The position numbers and the translations under genes were made by a program. Positions 16,522 through 26,239 of a stretch of 61,392 nt of DNA are shown here, one piece after another (position 1 is the first letter of the stretch; the number at the start of each line of letters is the position of its first letter). This DNA is from Aphodousia faecalis (GTDB taxonomy: Bacteria > Pseudomonadota > Gammaproteobacteria > Burkholderiales > Burkholderiaceae_F), in the NCBI GenBank assembly GCA_018712705.1, contig DVGM01000065.1, positions 1 to 61,392 on the forward strand, in the 5' to 3' direction. The notes beneath the pieces were generated by a model. The model made no database searches, was not told where the DNA came from, and saw nothing but the letters and a program-made list of their open reading frames with translations.

Positions 16522-17019
16522 ATGCGCGATCTGTTGAAGGTGGTTCTAAGCCTCGTACTTGCGATGGCATCGGGGCAGGCACTTGCTGACCTGCCAATTG
16601 TTTTAGTGGATGAAGCTCGTCTTCCCTATGACTACTCCCCATCCAACTACGACATTTCTCCAAGCAACTACGACAACTCCATAAGCAATTACGACAATAG
16701 TCCATCAAATTACGACAACTCTGAGAGCAACTACGATAATAGTTCATCCAATTACGACAATAGTCGCAACGGAAATCGTAGGCTTATATATAGCGCAAAT
16801 GGGTCTCGCACTTTCGCCGGCTACTACGTCATTGCCAACAATGGGACAACGAACTTCTTTTCCACATCTGGCAAAAGGATGTTCTACACCCCAAAAGGGG
16901 GGCGCGGCGTCTATGGCGGCAAAGATGGGAGCTTCTGCGGGGCATTGGTCGTCATAAATGGCCAATTTTCGCTTGCCCTGACAGATAACGGCCTGAAGAT
17001 CATGTATCTAAGCAACTAG
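16522..17019 (+). CDS. Exported repeat protein, Tn7 orfX
   Basis: This 165-residue protein of unknown function sits in the place of Tn7 orfX. It has a signal peptide (about 1-22, ending GQALA), a six-copy heptad repeat SNYDNSx at residues 41-82, and a C-terminal domain (about 85-165) rich in Gly, Tyr and beta-type patterns such as FAGYYVIANNG and GGKDGSFCGALVV. Proteins with serial NYDNSP-type repeats are widespread in proteobacteria and mobile DNA but have no assigned role. It starts 15 bases after the aadA1 attC yet lacks a normal attC of its own; an attI2-like core follows instead. Confidence 0.75.
   Translation: MRDLLKVVLSLVLAMASGQALADLPIVLVDEARLPYDYSPSNYDISPSNYDNSISNYDNSPSNYDNSESNYDNSSSNYDNSRNGNRRLIYSANGSRTFAGYYVIANNGTTNFFSTSGKRMFYTPKGGRGVYGGKDGSFCGALVVINGQFSLALTDNGLKIMYLSN
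16642..16767 (+). repeat. Six 21-bp tandem coding repeats in orfX
   Basis: Six consecutive units encode SNYDIS-P, SNYDNS-I, SNYDNS-P, SNYDNS-E, SNYDNS-S and SNYDNS-R. The amino-acid period is exactly seven, with the seventh position free. Codons vary between copies, so selection has kept the peptide rather than the DNA identical. Confidence 0.85.
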
Positions 17020-17027
17020 CCTGCTCT

Positions 17028-17044
17028 CTAATAAAATGTTAGGC
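17028..17044 (+). other. attI2-like core after orfX
   Basis: CTAATAAAATGTT (17,028-17,040) repeats exactly the 13 bases at the attI2 crossover (14,102-14,114) and continues as the full core GTTAGGC. No left inverse core or attC hairpin is visible before it. It marks the right-hand end of the cassette array. Confidence 0.6.
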
Positions 17045-17079
17045 CTCAACATCTAGTCGCAAGCTGAGGGGAACCACTA

Positions 17080-17451
17080 GTGTCATACGAACCTCCAAGA
17101 GACGGTTACACAAACGGGTACATTGTTGATGTCATGTATGACAATCGCCCAAGTAAGTATCCAGCTGTGTTCAGAACGTACGTCCGAATTCCAGACTATG
17201 TCGAACTAGATAACGCGGAGGAGCTGGCCGACGCAATCATTCGAGAGGTTGAGTTAAAGGAGGCATGGCTCACAAGGGTCTTGGGGAACTCAGCCGATCC
17301 TGACGCTTCTGTGGGCAAGTGGGACCGGCGCCTAGCGCAGTGCGGTGGTATTGATGAGATGTCAAGTGGGGTGCAGGCAACATACTTCAGTCCAAACGGT
17401 CAGCTGGTCGGCTTAGTGGCATACATTGATGCCGAATGGATGGATGAATAG
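17080..17451 (+). CDS. Uncharacterised Tn7 cargo protein (ybfA position)
   Basis: This 123-residue acidic soluble protein has no signal peptide or membrane segment. It contains a mixed alpha/beta pattern with YVRIPDYVELDNAEELADAII, and ends DAEWMDE. The start is GTG at 17,080, since the frame begins gtgTCATACGAA with GAGGGG upstream. It is the second ORF after aadA1, where Tn7 carries the ORF called ybfA. I know of no function; its size and acidity resemble cassette-encoded or immunity-type small proteins, but that is only a resemblance. Confidence 0.6.
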   Translation: MSYEPPRDGYTNGYIVDVMYDNRPSKYPAVFRTYVRIPDYVELDNAEELADAIIREVELKEAWLTRVLGNSADPDASVGKWDRRLAQCGGIDEMSSGVQATYFSPNGQLVGLVAYIDAEWMDE

Positions 17452-17483
17452 CTCTGACGTTACGATTCAGGTGAGACAACCAG

Positions 17484-17807
17484 ATGGGCATTGCGTACAA
17501 GCTCAGTTGCCACCGATGTGGCTACGAGTCTGATCTTCTTTACCTAGGCCAAGGTATGGCGATGCTTCCTGAGCAAATAGTCGGAACGTGCACATGCTGC
17601 GACAATCTAACGACGATTTCTATAAATGAAAGCTACGGAGTATGCTCACTTTGTGGGGCTAAGGATCGTGTGATATTTACAAGCTATCAGCATGAGGCAA
17701 GGCCAAGAAATCCCTGCTATCTAGAGAGAAGTTTCAAATATCAATGCCCAAGATGCCATGCCTTCAGTATGGAGCCTCCGGATCTACCGGAGATGCTTTG
17801 GGACTAA
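17484..17807 (+). CDS. Small multi-CxxC zinc-ribbon protein (ybfB position)
   Basis: This 107-residue protein carries four CxxC-type pairs: CHRC (residues 9-12), CTCC (about 38-41), CSLC (about 56-59) and CPRC (about 93-96). This suggests two zinc ribbons or rubredoxin-like knuckles. There is no signal peptide. It follows the 17,080 ORF after 32 bases and precedes the 17,861 ORF after 53 bases, so the three may be co-expressed. Its Tn7 counterpart has been called ybfB. Function is unknown. Confidence 0.62.
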   Translation: MGIAYKLSCHRCGYESDLLYLGQGMAMLPEQIVGTCTCCDNLTTISINESYGVCSLCGAKDRVIFTSYQHEARPRNPCYLERSFKYQCPRCHAFSMEPPDLPEMLWD

Positions 17808-17860
17808 TGCTCCGCTTTGCCTCGGGTATCCGTTCGACCTATGTTTAAGAGGAAACGCAC

Positions 17861-18238
17861 GTGTCTGCCGCCAAAGCTCTTGCCTATGCACTTTGTGACA
17901 AGTTGGAAAGCAAAAAAGTTGATGAAGTCGTACGAAATCTTGTTTCTAGCGGCTGGAATATTAGGGAAGTGGCCTGGGAAGCTTCGTCCTTTGATCATGA
18001 AATGCCCTACTTTGACACGGGGCGGGACTTCGATATTGGATTTCCTGACACGCTGTCATCCAAGATTGAGTTTTTGACCGCGAATGGATCAATCGTCCAA
18101 GCACGTGCTCGCCTGCACTTCAAGCAGGCTCTAATTTTTGCCAAGGCGTCCAAACATGTCGCCGCGCTCAAGAACTCATTGGATTACTACTATGGATCGT
18201 CTGTAATCCCCCCTCAAAACCACGGAGGCTATTTGTAG
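17861..18238 (+). CDS. Uncharacterised Tn7 cargo protein (ybgA position)
   Basis: This 125-residue soluble protein starts at GTG 17,861 behind AAGAGGAAA. It has an N-terminal helical part (SAAKALAYALCDKLESKKVDE) and a middle acidic segment with SSFDHEMPYFDTGRDFDIGFPD. I recognise no domain or catalytic motif. It is the last intact ORF before the IS256-family remnant and corresponds in position to the Tn7 ORF called ybgA. Whether it works with its two upstream neighbours is unknown. Confidence 0.58.
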   Translation: MSAAKALAYALCDKLESKKVDEVVRNLVSSGWNIREVAWEASSFDHEMPYFDTGRDFDIGFPDTLSSKIEFLTANGSIVQARARLHFKQALIFAKASKHVAALKNSLDYYYGSSVIPPQNHGGYL

Positions 18239-18263
18239 AAAATTCCATTAATATGAACTCAAG

Positions 18264-18455
18264 GTGTTCCCTACGGACGAATCAGCGATGAAGGTGGTGT
18301 ACCTGGCTATCCAGGCGGCGACCAAGAAATGGACGATGCCGATCCGCAACTGGAAGCCGGCCATGAACCGTTTTATGATCGAATTTGGTGACCGTTTAAA
18401 TGGCCACCTTTAACTGACCGGCAAAAGCACTTACACAAAAGGGTTTACAGGCTCT
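18264..18455 (+). pseudogene. 3' remnant of an IS256-family (Mutator) insertion sequence
   Basis: Codons 18,264-18,413 read VFPTDESAMKVVYLAIQ, then KKWTMPIRNWKPAMNRF and a stop after RLNGHL. This is the C-terminus of an IS256/Mutator transposase (family pattern FPxDxAxxKLxYLA, KWTxPxxNW). The catalytic DDE domain is missing. After the stop, ACTTACACAAAAGGGTTTACAGGCTC resembles an IS256-family right inverted repeat split over two half-motifs. The remnant lies between the Tn7 cargo and tnsE and cannot transpose on its own. Confidence 0.75.
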
Positions 18456-18468
18456 TTCAGTCATTCCT

Positions 18469-20085
18469 TTAATGCGTAAATTGCTCTCTAACCACTCTCT
18501 CAGCCCACCCTTCCATATCCTCTCTCGATACTTGCAGCTCCCCCAACCCCTTTGGATGATTCACCCCTCTATGCCCGTCTTGTCCATATAATTGATCAAA
18601 CAAACTATTTGGCCAATTCAATGAGCTCTTCACCACTCCACGCCGTATCTTTTCAAAATCATTCCGCCATGTTTCGCTATCAACGCCACTCAACACTTTG
18701 GTAGAAAGCATTTTCACCCCATCCGATGCATCCACCTCTAGCAATACAAATTCACTGCCATTACGTTGCACCCCAACGGCTTTAATCACTCTTGGTGAGC
18801 CATCTTTACACAGATGTAATCGGCTACGCCCAACTTTTGGCAAAACCAAGGTTTCTTCAAAAAGCACCCGACATGCAAATTTAGTTTTTAGAATTGAAAG
18901 TAGCTCATCAAAAGCAGCAAATCGATTAGCAAAAATAGAGTTGTAATTGGTTGCATCCTGCTTCCCACCCACATCTGCCGCTGCTAGGACACCACCTAAG
19001 TGTGGCTCATCAGTACTAACCAAATTACTATTTTCACTTGTTGTTGCTTCTTCTTTTTCTAAAATAGTTTGGCTACTTTTTCTTGCCCTGCGAGATTTTT
19101 CAATTCGACTAGGTCTACTAAAACTTATCCATGTCGGCTCAGCCTCTATGACTCGTGTGTCTGTGTCTATATTGGCTGTTTCCTCATCGTCCAACTGTAG
19201 ATGCTCATCATCAACAACTGACTCTGTTGAAACCGCTATGTGCTGCGTACTACCATCACCTGCCTCCTTTTCCTGAAAAGAGGCATGGCTAATAGCTGTT
19301 GTGCTAGGAAGCATAGCGTTGATTTCTAAACCTACTATTTCCTCAACTAAATAATCCTTATCCTCGTTAGAAGAACGTCCTTTTACATGTAATTTCCAAC
19401 CCTGCATGGGCGGAGGGTCAAAGCTAAAGCACCAGCTTTCAACGCCGTTCTTAATTTCTCTATTTTGTTGATAGTGCCTAAAAATACTTTCATACGAATC
19501 CATAACATCTTGATCCGAAAACAACCAAACCAAAAGCTGCACTACGGCCGACTGCTCTAACGCCCCTTTAGGAAACGATGAACTGGGTAAGATCCTTATC
19601 TCTAAATGATCTCGCTCAACCTCATACTGAACGTCGAACTCTTGCTGTAAAGCGGTACTGCTCAAACAGCTTCGACAGAAATAGGAGTTAATTAAAAATA
19701 ATGACCGAGCTAGCTCTAACTGTGGGATGTGATAACGAGTCTTGCTATATGGTGTTTCAGCTTCGTAAATAAATGAACTCTGCGCTCCATCCTTGTTGCG
19801 TACGGAAGCAAAGGACGAGAGATTAGGAAAATCGATTATTTTGGCTCGTTGAAGATCCGATGCTTCAAACTCAATCACACGATCCGCCTTATTTATTTGC
19901 TTTGTTGTACTGTTAACCACCTTAGCTCGACTTAATAAAGGCAAATGAGTAAATCGAGTCCATTTCCGTTCTTGCATTGGATTAAACCAAACAAAAATAC
20001 GCCACTCCTTATGACCCGAGTTACGGAATAAATGACCAATATGTACAACCTGCACATTGTCATTAAATGTAGCTAGCCTAACCAC
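18469..20085 (-). CDS. tnsE: Tn7 target-selection protein TnsE
   Basis: This 538-residue protein directs Tn7 into conjugating plasmids and replicating DNA through contact with the sliding clamp (DnaN) and recessed 3' ends. It acts with TnsABC as the alternative to TnsD. Length matches canonical TnsE. The middle (about 250-370) is low complexity, and the conserved C-terminal DNA-binding domain is about 400-538. It begins immediately after tnsD ends, with no gap, and is the last tns gene. An intact tnsE means the element should still be able to move to plasmids. Confidence 0.95.
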   Translation of the reverse strand: MVRLATFNDNVQVVHIGHLFRNSGHKEWRIFVWFNPMQERKWTRFTHLPLLSRAKVVNSTTKQINKADRVIEFEASDLQRAKIIDFPNLSSFASVRNKDGAQSSFIYEAETPYSKTRYHIPQLELARSLFLINSYFCRSCLSSTALQQEFDVQYEVERDHLEIRILPSSSFPKGALEQSAVVQLLVWLFSDQDVMDSYESIFRHYQQNREIKNGVESWCFSFDPPPMQGWKLHVKGRSSNEDKDYLVEEIVGLEINAMLPSTTAISHASFQEKEAGDGSTQHIAVSTESVVDDEHLQLDDEETANIDTDTRVIEAEPTWISFSRPSRIEKSRRARKSSQTILEKEEATTSENSNLVSTDEPHLGGVLAAADVGGKQDATNYNSIFANRFAAFDELLSILKTKFACRVLFEETLVLPKVGRSRLHLCKDGSPRVIKAVGVQRNGSEFVLLEVDASDGVKMLSTKVLSGVDSETWRNDFEKIRRGVVKSSLNWPNSLFDQLYGQDGHRGVNHPKGLGELQVSREDMEGWAERVVREQFTH

Positions 20086-21612
20086 TCACTCTTCCCCATA
20101 AACCATTTCCAAGAATCTTTGTGCTTCCTCAGTTATCCGCTCTTTAGATAACGTTGCACTTCTTAATAATCGCCAGCGCCTAAGCTCAACATCTTCCTGT
20201 TTAAGCTTAATAAAAGCTTGGCTAATCCGTCTAATTTGATAATCTTCCACACTCTCTGAGTAACGCTTTAAGCAAAGCGCTACCAAAGGCAGTTTCTGTA
20301 GATTTTTTGCAAGAGAGGTTCCGTTAGGAGTTTGCTTTAACAGCCAGCTCGATGTCGCTCTTGGGTGATCAAGGCTACTATCTAGACGCTTTATGATTCT
20401 TAATAGTTGTCGTACAGCAATTCGATCTCTTTGGTTCCAATCAACTCTAGGGGCGGGTGCCAGACGCTCTTGTTGATGCTGTTGATTCCAGTGAACTAGC
20501 CAATCCCTGTCATGTCGGTAAAGCCAAGCGTATAGCACCCCACCCTCTAAAGACTGTCTTGCCGCCTTAATTCCTTGGTATTTATGCACTAGTTGCTGCC
20601 AGTCTTTATGCTTAACAGATAAATCTTCAGAGTTAGGTTGCACAGACTGGCTAACAGGTCTTGTCGTTATAGAGTGCTCAGTAAGAGCACTTGCCTGCTG
20701 TAGCGCTTCTATAACCGTTAGTTTTGGCAATAAGGCTTGCCACACAATACTATGCTGTAAATAACTAAAGGCTTTTCTATGCTTACGGAATATACTTTTC
20801 AGCCAACACGTGTCCTTGTTCTCTGCCAACTTTAAATCCAGTTTCTCTAGTGCCTCATCACTAAAAGTCTGCCTCACTCTCTCCGCCACCAAGTCATGAC
20901 GAATGTGCTTGCTTTTGGTTAGCCCTAGATCCTGCGCTAAGCGCTGATAAAACAGCGTCCACTGCTCAAGGCTTGGGGAAAGCTCTTGCGCTCGTGGAGC
21001 ATCTAACAGAGGGGCTATATAAGCAGCTAGTGCTGTTAATTGAGATAGGGAGTCTTTGGGGTAGTCTGAAAGCAGCTCAGTATGACCCAAAGCCCAAAAT
21101 TGATGTCGGTGATCATCTACAGCTCTATCAAAGAAGACTAAAGCACCGTGTTTTGGACAATATGGCAAAGCGGGCAAATACCAATCTCGTTGCCAAAAGG
21201 CTTCCCCATACCTATTTAGCTGAAGAGCAACGCAATCAGGGCAGTATCTAAAGCGGTTATCGCTCTTAACTCTAGAAGCAGCGACTCCTAGCATTAAATG
21301 CACCGCACCTTGCGCTTGGTACTCCATTAACCGAATAGCTTCGTCTCGGCGCTCCTTGCCTACAAACGGAGCATATAAAGGGAATAAGGTATGCTCATAA
21401 ATAAGCTGCTGAACAGCGTAACGTCCTGTTTGATGTAGATGTCTTGCTATCACACCTAAATGCGAGGGCAGACCTAAGGTAGCGACCACCTTGCGGTTGC
21501 CATACACCTCATCCAACAGCTGCTTAGGACTAACAATCCCTTGATAAACGCCTGCCCGTGCAATAGTGCTATAAATCAGCTCATTCGAGTACGGAACAGG
21601 AAAGTTTCTCAT
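20086..21612 (-). CDS. tnsD: Tn7 attTn7-recognition protein TnsD (TniQ family)
   Basis: This 508-residue sequence-specific DNA-binding protein recognises the end of glmS and recruits TnsABC to insert just downstream. The N-terminal TniQ zinc finger is intact: Cys124, Cys127, Cys152 and His155 in RYCPDC and PYCPKH. The C-terminal winged-helix parts bind the glmS coding end. Canonical length. It sits 2 bases from tnsC and abuts tnsE. The actual insertion position of this element is the product expected of TnsD targeting. Confidence 0.96.
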   Translation of the reverse strand: MRNFPVPYSNELIYSTIARAGVYQGIVSPKQLLDEVYGNRKVVATLGLPSHLGVIARHLHQTGRYAVQQLIYEHTLFPLYAPFVGKERRDEAIRLMEYQAQGAVHLMLGVAASRVKSDNRFRYCPDCVALQLNRYGEAFWQRDWYLPALPYCPKHGALVFFDRAVDDHRHQFWALGHTELLSDYPKDSLSQLTALAAYIAPLLDAPRAQELSPSLEQWTLFYQRLAQDLGLTKSKHIRHDLVAERVRQTFSDEALEKLDLKLAENKDTCWLKSIFRKHRKAFSYLQHSIVWQALLPKLTVIEALQQASALTEHSITTRPVSQSVQPNSEDLSVKHKDWQQLVHKYQGIKAARQSLEGGVLYAWLYRHDRDWLVHWNQQHQQERLAPAPRVDWNQRDRIAVRQLLRIIKRLDSSLDHPRATSSWLLKQTPNGTSLAKNLQKLPLVALCLKRYSESVEDYQIRRISQAFIKLKQEDVELRRWRLLRSATLSKERITEEAQRFLEMVYGEE

Positions 21613-21614
21613 GG

Positions 21615-23282
21615 CTAACCTGCTTGTTTAAATAAGCTCGCCATATCCACTATTACCCCTTTCCCTTTTAACCGTTCATGCATGGTTTTTTCAGGTTGGC
21701 GTTGTGAATAGATATAACGTAAATCCGTATCAGGCAAGCTATCCCAGTCGCTGGGCTTGACTACCTTTATAGCCGAAACCTTTTTACTCTTGGAGGGCTT
21801 TTCTAGTTCTGACACTACCGTTTCGCCTTCCATCAACCACTGCAAAACAAGAGGCAGTAACTTTTGTCTTGTCATCGTTGGATTCTGGCTAAACGCTTTT
21901 TTAATAGTGGGAATTAACAGGCTTGAATCGTAATCCTCTTTCAGCATCAGATATAAATGACGCTGATCTTCGGTATCTAACTCTTGAAGGGCTTTTTCTT
22001 CTGGTGTTTGTTCTTGTATCGCTGCGATATCTAGCTGAAGTTGGATTAACCGTTTATCAATCTCGGGAACGACTAGATCAGAATAACGAGCAATGCGTTC
22101 TGGGATACCCGAGCGTAATGCCTCTAGCATGGGGTGCACAGGCTTTAACTCATCTTGATACACTTGCCGCAATAAACCAGCGGTAATACGCTCATTGCCT
22201 AAAGCTAGCGCACGGAGCTGAGCGAGTACAAAAAGTTTTACTACAATGTCCATCACTCCTTGGCTTAGCTCATACCACACATCACGGACCTCATCCGATA
22301 ACAGCGCATCTTTGCGTTGTAAAAGCTGTAATTGCCAAAGATTATCCGTAAAAGCGATCCACTCTTGATTGGGCTTTCCACGTTGCGTTTGTTGTATAGG
22401 ATCCCAGAATATAGCTCCAAACCCTGCCCCTCTACGTGCAGACCGCAAATCAGCCTCAAAAATCTCTCGTGCTTTAGGGGTACCAATCAACATCACTGGT
22501 ACGCCAATAATATTCACCATCGTCACAAAAAAGTTCAGCATCTCTTGAGATCCACCCGAACGAGAGCGGCTTAAATGCTGAATTTCATCAATAACCAACA
22601 ACCCTAAAGCATGTGCATTGGCTATTTGCGACATCAAAGCCAACATGGTTTCTATACCATGACGTTTTAAGCCATAACGACGCTCATAGTTCGAGCCCAA
22701 GGCTCGATCCAACGCTCTGAAAAAATTCAAGCAGATTTCTTTTAGCGAACCATTATGCGAGCAGTCTATTTTCAAATACACCACCTGCTCTACATTGAGT
22801 TCACGATGGTAAATCACCTGAGGATACGTGGCTAGAATACGATGAAGAGAGGTCGTCTTCCCACTACCAGAACAACCAATTAACAATAAGCTTTGTGCCG
22901 TAGATCGTGCCTCCTCAAAGCGAAATGTCTCCAACTCTCCCGTTTGAACACGCTCATAACCATTTTGTAAATGCTTTTGTAAATCTCCTGTTTTAGGATT
23001 TCTGCCTACGTAGCCACCTCGAATCATGACCGAAATACGCTCACTTAGTAGCAAATGCGTACCTAATGGCTGAAAATAGTCATCTGGAATACGACAAATG
23101 GTATGAGCTCTGATAACACGGGACTTTTGCAAGTCAGAGGAAGTAAGCTGTAAAGAGGATTTCAGTGATGCAGCACTATTCACTGACTCTTGTAATGGTG
23201 GTAAGGCCTCGATAAAAGGATTATCACGATAAGCCTCTACCCCCGTATCACGATAAACTGCTTGAATCCGGGTAGCACTCAT
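21615..23282 (-). CDS. tnsC: Tn7 AAA+ regulator TnsC
   Basis: This 555-residue ATPase forms filaments on target DNA and links TnsD or TnsE to the TnsAB transposase; it also takes part in target immunity. Walker A is [10 protein letters not shown] (136-145) and Walker B is LLVIDE (228-233), with sensor residues in MLIGTPKA. The C-terminal region contacts TnsA and TnsB. The start overlaps the tnsB stop by 4 bases (ATGA), indicating translational coupling. Length is canonical and no key motif is missing. Confidence 0.96.
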
Positions 23283-25387
23283 GACTCATCCTTTTCTGGT
23301 GGATCCTGAAATAATTCAGGCACGTATGTGGGTAGGCTGTAATCTTCTTGATCATCCGCTTCCACTGCGTTGAAAGGAATAACTTTAGCCTCATCACCTG
23401 AAGAGCTTGGCTTCAAATGCTCCGCACGTTTTTTACGCTCCGAGGTCACGGCTTCTTTTTTATTAGTTTTAATCTGCTTAATGCGTGTTGATTTGGGCTC
23501 AGTAGTACTGGGCGTTAACTTATTCGCTTTCTGAATGGTTTGCTGAATAAACGCCTCAAGCTCCCTGCGTTTAGTTAACTCATCCTGCTTCGCATTGGCT
23601 TTATTGTGTTTTTCTTGTGCTTGTATATCCCAAACCTCCCAAAATGAGAGACCTTTAAACTGCCGACTACGTTCCGTCAGATTACAGCGCCAAAATACAC
23701 GGCTGCCAACTTGCGGAAACAAATAAATCGTATCAACCAGCACTGGGTCATAAGCCGCTTCTAAATGTTGAGGTCTAGCTATATCAGTGCTCCGCTGCAA
23801 CCAACCCTCACGCAGAATCTCTGACCCCGAGTAATACAAACCCCACAAATTAACGCCAAATGAAGAAATAGAGACCTTTCGGCGAGGCAGTAGTGCTACT
23901 CGCAACTGCTCCTGTTCCACAGCTCTCAAACTACCTGTTCGATGCTGCATACCCCATTGCCAAAGCTGGACAGGAATAGACGGTAAATCTGTAGGAAAAT
24001 CAGCATCTCGATCGTATTTATCCATCACCAGATGGTTATTTCTGAATAAGATCGTACGCAAAATAATTTGTGTGAACTCAAATACCGATAAAGAGGCTTC
24101 TAGCCTGTAATCTGTTTCACCGTGACTTTTGATCCGACTGCCCTCCACAATACCTGGCGCAAAGGATTTAAACTCGGCTTGAAGGGTTCTAAAGGTGCTT
24201 TCCACAATACCTTTAGCATCACCACGCCTAGGTGGAGCACTCTCCACACGCACATTAAAACTTGAAACCAAGGCTTCGACCTGATGACTCATTAACTCAC
24301 CACGGTCCGCTAACAACACATCTGGCAAGCCTATACACGGCCAATCTGAACTACTAATCTCAATATCATGCTGGGCACAGATGGCCGTTTTGTCAGAACA
24401 AGCATTTACGAAAGCCTGCATCGCCACTACATACGACGGGTTTTCAAAACCAATATAGAAGCCTGTGATCATCCGACTAAATACATCAATCACAATGTAA
24501 AGTGTCGGCCTTCCTATAATTTTCTGGCGATCGTTGTGATCCACTAAATAAATATCAGCAATCGTTGCATCAATCTCATAACGACTGCCAGGGCCTAGCA
24601 CCTGAGAAGTGGCTGTACTACTTAATGGGCGTACGTCTTTTTTATATACCCCTGCTTTAACTCTGGACTTTAAGCGCTGAGCTTTAGGGTATTCTCGATC
24701 ATAAAAATAACGAAACTGACGTAGCGTTGGATAATCCTCTTGGGGAATGCGAGGAAAATACTGAGCAAACAAGTCCACAAATCGTCTATAGGCAACGGTG
24801 GTCTTTGTACCTTTTTGATTTAATAGATGCTTTTCTATGGTTAATCTAAAAAGACGTTCAATCTCCGGCGTTACCTTGGTTCCTTCACCCTTTCCATACT
24901 CTCTGGCTCGGCCAATTTTTGCTGTTCCTGTCGCTGAGCGTCTTCCCCCTGGTGCACCGCTGTTTTTGTAGTCGGGAATTAATGCATTAGGCGTTTGACC
25001 ACGCTGCCAGTAACGGCGTAACAACTTATAAACTGTAGCCTTAGTAACCTTATGTTCTTGGACCACATGCTCAACGAGTTCGCTTCTGACTTTAGGGTCG
25101 AAACGATCCTTACTATTAATAATAGGAAGAATTTTTCGATAATCCTCCTCGCGCTTCTGGAAGCTGACAGAATCTACAGACGGCTCTTCTAAATCAAGAT
25201 GTACATAAGGGTCATCAGTTCTAACTAAGCGGCCTTCATCTAAATACTGCATTAGCAACAACTCAGCCCTAGCTTGTGGAACTCCTTTATCAGCGCTTAT
25301 TTGCATCCAAACAACTTGGCCATCCTCTATAGCCAAAATGCGATACGGATCATTATCAAATAGCACAACCTCATTAATTTGCCACAT
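23279..25387 (-). CDS. tnsB: Tn7 transposase subunit TnsB (DDE recombinase)
   Basis: This 702-residue subunit cuts and joins the 3' ends of Tn7. The RNase-H-fold active site is complete: Asp273 in YEIDAT, Asp361 in LLADRGE and Glu396 in GIVEST. The N-terminal helix-turn-helix domains (about 80-250) bind the repeated 22-bp sites seen at both ends. The C-terminal tail (about 600-702) is charged and low complexity and interacts with TnsC. It overlaps the end of tnsA by 14 bases. Length is canonical. Confidence 0.97.
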
Positions 25388-26195
25388 AGCGCAACTCCTC
25401 CATATTCACTACTTGGCTAATACAGAGATCTGCACACTTATTTGCCCTGAAAGACTTATAAATATTGAACTTAATAAAACCATTTGCGGTTAAGGCTCGT
25501 ATCTCACTCAATGTTTTGCCTAACTCCAAATCATAAGCAATATCAACCTGCTTACAGACATTGATAATGTTTTCATCTGCCTTTTCTTGCAGGATATGGG
25601 CCAATGTTGGCAGTTGTGCTAAAAGCTCCGCAGAAACCCCTTCTGTTTTCACTGAATAAAGCCATTCAATATTTTCTTTTACAACGGGATTGATTTCTTT
25701 ATCAGTAAAAATGAACCAAGGAATTTGTTTTTGCTGCCAATAACGACGCTCTAGTTCTAATTTTTCTAAGGTGCGCTCATCTTGTAAGGCTGCTGCAGGT
25801 TTGACTTGAATAGCAAACTGCTCAAAAGGACCATCTTTGCAGTCCACTAAAAAATCAGTAGACATAACCTGATCTACACCACGAATAGCAGGATGCTTAA
25901 TACCACTATCTATTGCAATCTGCCTGGTATCACTAGGTAATAAGGGGAACTGCTCGCGTATATCTAGCACGCTGCTCTCCCACTCAAGACTGAGAAAAAC
26001 AGCAAGCTCTAAGTCAGATAGCAAATGATGGACTCGTCCCGTTTTATGAGAATAAATACGGTGGGAACGACCTGCTGAAGGGACTTCTTGTACTGTTAGC
26101 CATGGAATATAGTCTTTACCATGCCCTTGGCCCCGCCCCTCTTTAATACGACGGGCAATTTGTACTTCAGAAAATGAAGAGTTTGCTTTAGCCAT
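25374..26195 (-). CDS. tnsA: Tn7 transposase subunit TnsA (restriction-enzyme-like endonuclease)
   Basis: This 273-residue nuclease makes the 5'-end cuts that turn Tn7 movement into true cut-and-paste. The catalytic residues of its type II endonuclease fold are in place: Glu63, Asp114, Gln130-Lys132 region (VKP) and Glu149. It is the first tns gene, reading inward from the right end, and is codirectional with glmS outside the element. Its promoter region overlaps the right-end TnsB sites, through which TnsB can repress it. Length is canonical. Confidence 0.97.
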   Translation of the reverse strand: MAKANSSFSEVQIARRIKEGRGQGHGKDYIPWLTVQEVPSAGRSHRIYSHKTGRVHHLLSDLELAVFLSLEWESSVLDIREQFPLLPSDTRQIAIDSGIKHPAIRGVDQVMSTDFLVDCKDGPFEQFAIQVKPAAALQDERTLEKLELERRYWQQKQIPWFIFTDKEINPVVKENIEWLYSVKTEGVSAELLAQLPTLAHILQEKADENIINVCKQVDIAYDLELGKTLSEIRALTANGFIKFNIYKSFRANKCADLCISQVVNMEELRYVAN

Positions 26196-26201
26196 AACAA
26201 A

Positions 26202-26235
26202 AGTCCAGTATGCTTTTTCACAGCATAACTGGACT
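26202..26235. promoter_or_regulatory. Inverted repeat in the tnsA leader
   Basis: AGTCCAGT-ATGC and GCAT-AACTGGACT face each other across about 9 bases, differing by one base. The repeat lies between the tnsA start codon (26,195) and the innermost TnsB site, so a transcript would carry a hairpin next to the ribosome-binding region. Confidence 0.55.
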
Positions 26236-26239
26236 GATT

